Assembly: GCF_000384295.1 (NCBI RefSeq)
Contig: NZ_KB913037.1
Coordinates: 10,243,508 to 10,307,507, forward strand
DNA from: Amycolatopsis balhimycina FH 1894
GTDB taxonomy: Bacteria > Actinomycetota > Actinomycetes > Mycobacteriales > Pseudonocardiaceae
DNA length: 64,000 bases
Direction: 5' to 3'
Shown: positions 54,594-60,921 of the stretch, one piece after another
Numbering within the stretch: the first letter of the stretch is position 1
Layout of the letters: each line of letters opens with the position of its first letter
Position numbers and translations under genes: made by a program
The notes under the pieces: model-generated
Told to the model about the DNA's origin: nothing
What the model saw: only the letters and a program-made list of their open reading frames with translations
The model's database searches: none

Positions 54594-55502
54594 GTGCAAC
54601 TCGACTTGAACCTGCTCACGGTGCTGGACGCCCTGCTCGAAGAGGGCAGCGTGCGGGGCGCGGCCGAGCGGCTGCACCTGTCCTCGCCCGCGGTCAGCCG
54701 CACCCTCGGGCGGCTGCGCGCCGTGACCGGCGACGACATCCTGGTCCGCACGGGCCACGCGATGGTGCCGACGCCGTACGCGGTGGCCGTCCGCGAGGAC
54801 GTCCACCGGCTGGTCGAGCGGGCGCGCGACGTGCTCTTGCCCGCCCGGGACCTGATCCTCGCCGAGCTGGACCGCACCTTCACGATCCAGTGCCACGACG
54901 CGCTCGCCGCTTCGGTGGTCCCGGTGCTCGTCGGCAAGCTCCGGGAGCAGGCCCCCGGCGTGCGGTTGCGGGTGCTGGCCGAGCATTCCGCCGACACGGA
55001 CGACCTGCGGCAGGGCCGCGTCGACCTGGAGCTCGGCGGAGGACGGCCGCACCTGCCCGAGTTCCGCTCCGAGACCCTCGGCCACGACCCGCTGGTCGTC
55101 GCGATGCGCCCGGGACACCCGTGTGCCGGCCACCTCGACCTGCGTTCGTACGCGGCGCAGCCGCACGTGGTCATCTCCCGGCGCGGCAAGCTCACCGCGC
55201 CGATCGACGACGTGCTGGCCGCCGAAGGACTGCGCCGCCGGGTGATCGCCGCGGTGGCGACGGTCGCCACGGCCCTGGAGCTGGCCCGCCGCGGCGACGT
55301 GCTTGTCACCTGCACCGGGGTGCTCGGCCGGCCGCTCATCGAAGCGTTCGGGCTGGTCACCCGGCCACTGCCGGTCGAGACACCGGCGGCGCCGATCTGC
55401 TGCACCTGGCACCAGCGCTACGACTCCGACCTCGCCCACGCCTGGTTCCGCGGCCAGGTGCGGGCCTCGGTCGAGGAGATCACCGCCGCCCACCCGCAGT
55501 GA
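54594..55502 (+). CDS. LysR-family transcriptional regulator
   Basis: 302 residues. Helix-turn-helix at 5-62 (L-N-L-L-T-V-L-D-A-L-L-E-E-G-S-V, then L-S-S-P-A-V-S-R-T-L-G-R-L-R), with the NodD/LinR-like variant of the wing, then the effector-binding domain with two alpha/beta subdomains. The GTG at 54594 is fixed by homology of the first residues (Q-L-D-L-N-L-L). Divergent from the IMPase-like gene with only 27 bases between the start codons, so binding there would affect both. Ligand unknown. Confidence 0.88.
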   Translation: MQLDLNLLTVLDALLEEGSVRGAAERLHLSSPAVSRTLGRLRAVTGDDILVRTGHAMVPTPYAVAVREDVHRLVERARDVLLPARDLILAELDRTFTIQCHDALAASVVPVLVGKLREQAPGVRLRVLAEHSADTDDLRQGRVDLELGGGRPHLPEFRSETLGHDPLVVAMRPGHPCAGHLDLRSYAAQPHVVISRRGKLTAPIDDVLAAEGLRRRVIAAVATVATALELARRGDVLVTCTGVLGRPLIEAFGLVTRPLPVETPAAPICCTWHQRYDSDLAHAWFRGQVRASVEEITAAHPQ

Positions 55503-55565
55503 CCGCCAGGCACACCGGCGTGGAGCCACGCCTGAGCGCTCCCGGCCCGGCGCTCGGGACCCGCG

Positions 55566-56174
55566 CTAACCGGCCAGCGGGAGGGCCACCGTGCCGGGGA
55601 ACCGCGGTGCTTCGGCCTCGTCGAGCATCGCCGCGGCGACGGTGTCCCGGCTGATCGTCGTGGTGAGGTCCAGGACGGGGGCGGCGTCCAGGCCGGCCGT
55701 GCGCCGCCCCGGGCTTTCCGGGCCGTCCGCGAGCAGCCCCGCGTGGAAGACCGTGCCCCCGGCCGCGAGGACGGTGTTGTCGGCCTCGACCTTGTCGCCG
55801 AGCCGGTCGCGCAGCAGTTTCGCAAGCACGCCGGCGGCCGGTCCCGCCACGCCGGCGGACGCGCCGGTGCCGTACGCGCCGAGCCAGATGATCCGCCGTG
55901 GTCCGGCGGCGACCACCGCCTTGGCGCCGGCGAGCAGGACCCCGGCCCGGTCCGTGCCGAGCGCGGAGAGAACGACCGAGTCCGCGCCGATGACGGCGGC
56001 GACGCTCGCCGGATCGTCCACATCGGCCGCCACGATGCGCAGACCGGCGGAGCCGGCCAGGGCGACGCGTCCGGGATCGCGGGCGATCGCGGTGACGGTG
56101 TGACCCCGGCGGAGGGCTTGTCTGGTGAGCGCGAGGCCGGTCCGGCCGGACGCCGCGAGAACGGTGAGGTCCAT
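55566..56174 (-). CDS. NAD(P)-binding Rossmann protein (NmrA/SDR-atypical type)
   Basis: 202 residues. The nucleotide-binding start T-V-L-A-A-S-G-R-T-G-L-A-L-T-R-Q-A-L matches the atypical SDR G-x-x-G-x-x-G pattern (A-S-G-R-T-G here), followed by T-A-I-A-R-D-P and V-V-L-S-A-L-G-T-D. The catalytic Y-x-x-x-K is absent, as in NmrA-like members, which may be redox sensors or reductases. ATG at 56174 chosen because the protein begins M-D-L-T-V-L-A-A-S-G directly with strand 1; the longer frame to 56243 adds unrelated residues. Confidence 0.78.
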   Translation of the reverse strand: MDLTVLAASGRTGLALTRQALRRGHTVTAIARDPGRVALAGSAGLRIVAADVDDPASVAAVIGADSVVLSALGTDRAGVLLAGAKAVVAAGPRRIIWLGAYGTGASAGVAGPAAGVLAKLLRDRLGDKVEADNTVLAAGGTVFHAGLLADGPESPGRRTAGLDAAPVLDLTTTISRDTVAAAMLDEAEAPRFPGTVALPLAG

Positions 56175-56200
56175 GTCGGCAACGCTAGGGCTCTCGCGGC

Positions 56201-56237
56201 TTGACATCAAAGACAATCCAGTAAACCAGTGATTTAC
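56201..56237. promoter_or_regulatory. AT-rich promoter/operator region between divergent genes
   Basis: TTGACA (56201-56206) on the plus strand is followed at 56221-56237 by a GTAAA...TTTAC inverted repeat (7-base spacer), the most AT-rich point of the 146-base gap between the Rossmann and GTPase genes. It suggests a promoter with an overlapping repressor site. Which gene it serves is unclear. Confidence 0.35.
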
Positions 56238-56320
56238 CGCCACGCAATCCGCCGGGGAAACCAGGTGTATTTCCGGGCAGGCCCGCGGCTCCGTCCCGTG
56301 AGGGAAAAAGGGGAGGAACC

Positions 56321-57589
56321 GTGAGCGCCGCGCTGATCGTTCTCGTCGTGGTCCTGGTCGCCGTGCTGCTCGTGCGGCGGCACCGTCGCCGGCGCGTCGC
56401 CGCGGTGGTGGCCGGGCCGCCCGGCGGGATCCCGGCGTTCCGGATCGTGACGCTGGGCCTGCAGGGCTCGGGCAAGACCTTGCTGCTGACCGGGATCTAC
56501 CGCCGCCTGCAGACCCCGGGTGACCGCGGCTTCTACCTGCGCGTCCCGCACGAGCAGCTGATCGAGCTGAACCGGTGGTACCGCAAGGCGGCCGACGTCG
56601 ACGAGGAGTGGCCGCGCGGCACGACCCGCGGCGAGCTGCGTGAATTCGAGTTCAGCGTGATGGCCGACGTCGGCGGAGCGGCCGAGCCCGTGGTCAAGCT
56701 GGGCTACCTCGAGTACCCGGGTGAGCTGCTGACCGACCCGGACGCGCCGGGCTCGACCGCCCAGGCGAAGCTGCTGCAGGCGATCGCCGGTGCCGACGCG
56801 CTCGTCGGCATCATCGACGGCTTCCGCCTGCTGCAGGCCGAACAGGGCGACCAGCGCGGCGCGCTGATGCTCGAAGCCTCCCTCGACGCCATGATCAACG
56901 CGATGCTGCCGGTGCGCAGCCCGATCGTCTTCGTGATCACCAAGTGGGACCTGCTCGACCACCTGCACCCGGACGAGAACGAGCGCCTGCGGATCGTGCG
57001 CGACCGGCTGATGGCGACGCCGGGGTTCGCCGACCTCGTCAAGGTGCACAGCGCCCGGCGGATCGTGCGGCTGATCCCGGCCACCGCGGTCGGGCACGAC
57101 TTCGCCGTCTTCTCCGGCGGCATGGTCCGGAAGAAGCCGGACGGGCGGTTCCGGCCGGGGAACGTCGAAGCCGCGTTGTCGGTGGTGGTGCCGGACATCC
57201 TGCGCCAGACCGAAGTCGCCCTCGACCGCGCCACCCGCGAAGAGCTGCTCGCGGCCGCGCAACGGCGGCTGCGGATGGGCCCGGCCGAGGCACTCCGCAC
57301 GCTCGGCGCCCACCTCACGACGCACGCCGCGCGGGTGCTGGCGTCCGCGGTCGGCGCGGGCCTGATCGCCGAATCCGGCCTGTCGCTGCTGTTCGACACG
57401 CTCGGCCCGCACGAGGACTTCGCCGGGCGCGCCGACCGGCTGGCGCGGCTCGGCGAAGCCGACCGGCTGGCCGAGCACTACGTCCAGGCCCGGCGGCGGG
57501 TGGTGGGCGAGCTGCAGCGGCAGGTCGCGGTGCTCGAGGCGAAACTGCCCGTCTCCCGCCTCGGCGGCGACCGCTGGGGCGACTGGTGA
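56321..57589 (+). CDS. Membrane-anchored P-loop GTPase-like protein
   Basis: 422 residues. One N-terminal membrane helix (residues 3-19) is followed by a basic stop (R-R-H-R-R-R-R). A P-loop G-L-Q-G-S-G-K-T sits at 46-53, a G3-like Y-L-E-Y-P-G-E at 129-135 in place of D-x-x-G, and G4 T-K-W-D at 207-210. The C-terminal third is helical (R-R-L-R-M-G-P, A-D-R-L-A-R-L-G-E-A-D-R-L-A-E-H). It resembles the poorly known double-GTPase/TRAFAC-like group of actinomycetes. GTG at 56321 with GAGGAA upstream. The stop overlaps the next gene, a membrane protein, so the two probably form a complex. Confidence 0.7.
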   Translation: MSAALIVLVVVLVAVLLVRRHRRRRVAAVVAGPPGGIPAFRIVTLGLQGSGKTLLLTGIYRRLQTPGDRGFYLRVPHEQLIELNRWYRKAADVDEEWPRGTTRGELREFEFSVMADVGGAAEPVVKLGYLEYPGELLTDPDAPGSTAQAKLLQAIAGADALVGIIDGFRLLQAEQGDQRGALMLEASLDAMINAMLPVRSPIVFVITKWDLLDHLHPDENERLRIVRDRLMATPGFADLVKVHSARRIVRLIPATAVGHDFAVFSGGMVRKKPDGRFRPGNVEAALSVVVPDILRQTEVALDRATREELLAAAQRRLRMGPAEALRTLGAHLTTHAARVLASAVGAGLIAESGLSLLFDTLGPHEDFAGRADRLARLGEADRLAEHYVQARRRVVGELQRQVAVLEAKLPVSRLGGDRWGDW

Positions 57590-58251
57590 CGGGCCGGGCG
57601 TGGCCGTTCCTGGTCGCCCGCGGGCGGCGGCGCGGCTATTCGGCGCTGCTGGTCCCGGGCTTCCTGCGGGAGCACGGGTTCCTGGAGGCCACGGCGATCC
57701 CGCTGGACGACGTGCCTTCGCGCGCCGTGGCGACGCCGCACGGCGTGCTCGTCTGGGCCGAGCACGCGGTGACGGCGGCGGAGGCCCGCGGCGAACCTCG
57801 CGACGAGTACGGCCGTCCCCTCGTGCTGCTGCACGGCTTCCTGTGCCCGGACGGCGAGCCGGTGACGGCGTCCGCGGCCCTGGCCTGGACGACGACTGCG
57901 GCGCTCACGACGTACGGCCGGTTCCTCGCCGACGAGGAAGGCTTCCGGACGGACCGTTCGGAGCCGTTCCCGATCGAGGTCGCCGCGGTGGCGCGGCCGC
58001 GGGTCGCTCCGCCGGAAGAGCCCGCGCGGCCGGTGCGCGGCCTCGTGGGGGCGGGCGCCGCCGCGCTCGTCGTGGCCGGCGCGGTGGCCGCGGTGGTCGG
58101 CTTCGCCTCGGCCGGCGACGACGCCCCGGTGCTGTCCCCGTGCGCCCGCGACGTCGTCGAACTGACCGGCACGCCGACGGTTCCGGCCGCGACCTGCGTC
58201 CGGGACGGGAAGCCCGTGCCGTACTCGCTCCCGCCGTCGCGGCGGCCGTAG
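57586..58251 (+). CDS. Hypothetical single-pass membrane protein coupled to the GTPase-like gene
   Basis: 221 residues from a GTG overlapping the GTPase stop (GTGA). The first 150 residues form a soluble domain (G-R-A-W-P-F-L-V-A-R-G-R-R-R-G-Y, V-L-L-H-G-F-L-C-P-D-G). A membrane helix follows (L-V-G-A-G-A-A-A-L-V-V-A-G-A-V-A-A-V-V-G-F), then about 50 residues with two cysteines that would face outside. I do not recognise a family. Tight coupling suggests it is the membrane partner of the GTPase-like protein. Confidence 0.6.
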   Translation: MTGRAWPFLVARGRRRGYSALLVPGFLREHGFLEATAIPLDDVPSRAVATPHGVLVWAEHAVTAAEARGEPRDEYGRPLVLLHGFLCPDGEPVTASAALAWTTTAALTTYGRFLADEEGFRTDRSEPFPIEVAAVARPRVAPPEEPARPVRGLVGAGAAALVVAGAVAAVVGFASAGDDAPVLSPCARDVVELTGTPTVPAATCVRDGKPVPYSLPPSRRP

Positions 58252-58256
58252 CGACC

Positions 58257-58272
58257 GTGGCGGAACCGCCAC
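58257..58272. terminator. Small terminator hairpin between convergent genes
   Basis: GTGGCGG (58257-58263) and CCGCCAC (58266-58272), perfect arms, between the membrane protein stop (58251) and the end of the DUF6294-like gene (58280). Confidence 0.5.
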
Positions 58273-58279
58273 ACTGCGG

Positions 58280-58681
58280 TCAGCAGCTCGAATACATCTT
58301 CAGGTGCGCGATGTGCCCCCACAGGGCGACGTCGAAGGTCGCCCAGGCGCGGAACCGGTAGTCTTCCGCGCTGCTCGGCATGGTCCGCACGAACTTGCGC
58401 CAGTCCCCGTCGACCGGGTGCTCGGTGGTGAGTGAACCCAGGATCGCCCCGCCGGCGTCGTGCAGGTCGACGTGCCGCACCACCCAGACGTCGTGGTCCT
58501 CCCGGCTGGTTACGGTTGCGTCGAAGGCGGCGGTCCCGTCGGGGAACAGCGTCCACTTGGCACCCGCCAGCATCGTGCCGGCGCCCCTCCGGATCGTCCC
58601 CCAGCCGAACTTCCAAGGTGTCCAGCCGGTGAGCCGCTCCGCCGAGGCGCTCGCCGCCTGCACGATGACCGACGGGTCCAT
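58280..58681 (-). CDS. DUF6294-like small protein, last gene of the RiPP operon
   Basis: 133 residues. A compact pattern, W-K-F-G-W-G-T-I-R-R-G-A-G-T-M, W-T-L-F-P-D-G-T-A-A-F-D-A-T-V-T-S, D-V-W-V-V-R, then W-A-T-F-D-V-A-L-W and a final C, resembles small actinomycete proteins grouped as DUF6294 (from memory). Its function is unknown; the repeating aromatic/Gly pattern suggests a beta-rich fold. There is no signal peptide. It follows the radical SAM gene by 68 bases in the same direction, so it could be a leader-binding protein, immunity factor or unrelated passenger. Confidence 0.6.
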   Translation of the reverse strand: MDPSVIVQAASASAERLTGWTPWKFGWGTIRRGAGTMLAGAKWTLFPDGTAAFDATVTSREDHDVWVVRHVDLHDAGGAILGSLTTEHPVDGDWRKFVRTMPSSAEDYRFRAWATFDVALWGHIAHLKMYSSC

Positions 58682-58749
58682 GTCACGCGCCTTCCGCTCG
58701 TCCCGGTGTTCCCGACGAACAGAGGCGCGGACGACCGGCTTGATACCGG

Positions 58750-60576
58750 TCACCGGCCGGGTGTCGCGGGCAGGGCGAGGGAGAGGGCGAGGGTGCCGTC
58801 GAGGAACATCAGCCCGCGTTCGCCGAACCGCCGGAAAGCGCCTTCGACCGCGGAAACTCCCACCGCGAGGCCGAGCTCCCGGTGCACGGCCGCGGCGGTG
58901 CGGGGGCGGTCCACACAGGCCAGGTAGATCTCGGCGAGGGTGTCGTGGAACGTGTGGGTACCGCGGGTCCCGGCGTGCCTGCCGTCGTAGATCTGAAGGA
59001 ACCCGGGAGCGCTGCGGTACAGCAGCACCGGCGGTTCTGTCTCCCAGGCCGCGGACCACGCCGAAACGGCGTCCGCCAGCGGGGCGTAGACCTCCGGTGG
59101 CAGCTCGTTCTCCGGCTCGTAGCCGAAGAAGTAGGCGATTCGCCGAATATCCACTGTGGACGGATAGACGTGCCGGTAGCTCGGCTCGGGCTCCCGGGCC
59201 CGCAAGGGGAACCGGCCGGGCTGGGTGAACAGCGGGCTGAAGCGCTCCAGCCACAGCCGGTTCGCGCCGGTCGGCGGCTGGAGGTGGACCAAGTGCGGGA
59301 CGACGGCCGCTTGCGCGGCGTACTCGTCGGCGGGCTCGCCGGGGAAACCCCAGAGGATGTTCCAGGCGACGGCGATCCCGTAGTACCGGGCCCAGCGCAG
59401 GAAGTTGACGTTCTGCGCGGCCCGGACGCCCTTGTCCATCAGCCGGAGCACCTCGGAGCTGAGCGACTCCAGGCCGGGCTGCAGCTCGGTGACGCCCGCC
59501 TGGGCGAGGAGCTTCAGCTGGGCGCGGGTCAGGTTCGCCTTGACCTCGTAGAAGATCCGGTACTCCCGGCCGGCCTCGGCCAACGCCGGCACCAGCGTCT
59601 TGAGGTAGCCCGGCTCCAGGATGTTGTCGACCGCGGCGAACCGGAAGGTGCGGTGCCGCCGCGCCTGCCGGTCCAGCTCACCGAGCACCCGGGACGGCGA
59701 TTTCGCGCGGAACCGCATGGTGGTTCCGTTGAGCCCGCAGAACGTGCAGTGGTGCTTGGCGCCCCACCAGCACCCGCGGGCCGACTCGAACGGAAGCGCG
59801 ATGTGGCCGGTCGGCAGCCCGAGCCGGGCCGCCCGTTCGAAGTACTCGTCGTAGTCCGGCACGGGCAGGTCGTCGAGCCGGTCGTGCGGCGCCTCGGACG
59901 GCGTCGCGACGACCTCGTCGCCGGCGCGCCGGGCGACGCCGGGGATCCCGCCCGGGTCCTTGTCGTTGGCCAGTGCGCCCAGCAGGCGCGGGAACGCGAC
60001 GTCACCCTCGCCGAGCACGGCGAAGTCGACGCACTCGATCGACCGGACCAGCTCCAGGCCCATCTCGCCCTCGAAGTTGGCCCCGCCGAACACGGTGACG
60101 ACGTCGGGATCGCGCTCCTTGAGCAGACGGGCGAGCGCGAACGACGCCGTGTTCTGCTGGAACGTCGAGCTGAAACAGACCACGCGGCTGCCGGCGAGTT
60201 CCCCGGCCACGGTGTCGAGGAACGCGGGAACGTCGTGCTCCCGAACGGTCGTCAGCCATTCCCGCGCCGGCAGCGAGTCGTCCAAGTAGGACAGTTCGGC
60301 GCCGAGTTCGGTGAACAGCTTCCCGTCCGGATCCGGCGCCGCCTCCCCGAACGCCGCGACGGAGAACAGCCAGTCACCCAGTTGCCGGCCGCGGTGCTCG
60401 GCCAGCGCCCGGTAGCGGTCCGCCCCGATCCGCACCGCGAAGTCGAGGTTCAGGTGCAGCGTCCGCACCGGGAGCCCGTGCTGTTCCGCGATCGCCTTGA
60501 GCAGCCCGAGCTGGATGGACGGCCGGTCGGCTTCGAGGAACGGCATGGACACGAGAACGGCGGGTGAAGCGGTCAT
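58750..60576 (-). CDS. B12-binding radical SAM enzyme, RiPP maturation type
   Basis: 608 residues. The N-terminal 200 residues form a cobalamin-binding-like domain (V-L-V-S-M-P-F, D-R-P-S-I-Q-L-G-L-L-K, F-S-S-T-F-Q-Q-N, V-F-G-G-A-N-F-E-G-E-M-G). The radical SAM cluster is C269-x7-C277-x2-C280 within R-G-C-W-W-G-A-K-H-H-C-T-F-C-G, the unusual spacing and W-W-G signature of the family known as RiPP maturation radical SAM protein 1, related to B12-dependent C-methyltransferases. Later I-L-W-G-F-P-G-E and a C-terminal helical region follow. Probable reaction: C-methylation or another radical change on a peptide substrate. The 101-aa precursor candidate lies 19 bases upstream. ATG at 60576. Confidence 0.88.
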   Translation of the reverse strand: MTASPAVLVSMPFLEADRPSIQLGLLKAIAEQHGLPVRTLHLNLDFAVRIGADRYRALAEHRGRQLGDWLFSVAAFGEAAPDPDGKLFTELGAELSYLDDSLPAREWLTTVREHDVPAFLDTVAGELAGSRVVCFSSTFQQNTASFALARLLKERDPDVVTVFGGANFEGEMGLELVRSIECVDFAVLGEGDVAFPRLLGALANDKDPGGIPGVARRAGDEVVATPSEAPHDRLDDLPVPDYDEYFERAARLGLPTGHIALPFESARGCWWGAKHHCTFCGLNGTTMRFRAKSPSRVLGELDRQARRHRTFRFAAVDNILEPGYLKTLVPALAEAGREYRIFYEVKANLTRAQLKLLAQAGVTELQPGLESLSSEVLRLMDKGVRAAQNVNFLRWARYYGIAVAWNILWGFPGEPADEYAAQAAVVPHLVHLQPPTGANRLWLERFSPLFTQPGRFPLRAREPEPSYRHVYPSTVDIRRIAYFFGYEPENELPPEVYAPLADAVSAWSAAWETEPPVLLYRSAPGFLQIYDGRHAGTRGTHTFHDTLAEIYLACVDRPRTAAAVHRELGLAVGVSAVEGAFRRFGERGLMFLDGTLALSLALPATPGR

Positions 60577-60595
60577 GGCCGGGATACCGCCTTGC

Positions 60596-60901
60596 TCACG
60601 GCTTCACCGTATAGGGTCTGATGGCGGCGTTGATCGAGTCGTTGATCGAGGCGTTGATGGAGGTGTTGAGGGAGGCTTGGATAAGCGGGGGCAGGGTCCA
60701 GTTGCCGTGCGAATACGCCGTGATCAAATCCGCTTGTTCCGGCGTGAAGGATTCGTTGAACCCGGCCTTGAGATCTTCCTTTTGCGCGGTCAAAATCCAG
60801 GCGATCCAAAGGATGGCGGACAAGAACTTGCGCTCATCCTCGTCCTCCAGGGTGCTCTTGAAGGTTTGGACGTACTGGCTGAACTTGACGACGTCGAGCA
60901 T
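60596..60901 (-). CDS. Candidate RiPP precursor with S-(L/I)-N-x tetrad core
   Basis: 101 residues from the ATG at 60901, preceded by AGGAGGGG. Residues 1-70 look like a folded leader: acidic/helical start, a hydrophobic helix at 26-39 (F-L-S-A-I-L-W-I-A-W-I-L-T-A), then F-T-P-E-Q-A-D-L-I-T-A-Y-S-H-G. Residues 77-92 are four tandem tetrads, S-L-N-T, S-I-N-A, S-I-N-D, S-I-N-A, followed by A-I-R-P and Y-T-V-K-P. This periodic Asn/Ile core next to a B12 radical SAM gene recalls proteusins such as polytheonamide, where repeated residues are methylated or epimerised. There is no obvious G-G or A-x-A cleavage site. It could instead be a conserved small protein unrelated to the enzyme. Confidence 0.7.
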   Translation of the reverse strand: MLDVVKFSQYVQTFKSTLEDEDERKFLSAILWIAWILTAQKEDLKAGFNESFTPEQADLITAYSHGNWTLPPLIQASLNTSINASINDSINAAIRPYTVKP

Positions 60902-60921
60902 TTGCCCCTCCTGTCGGGTCA

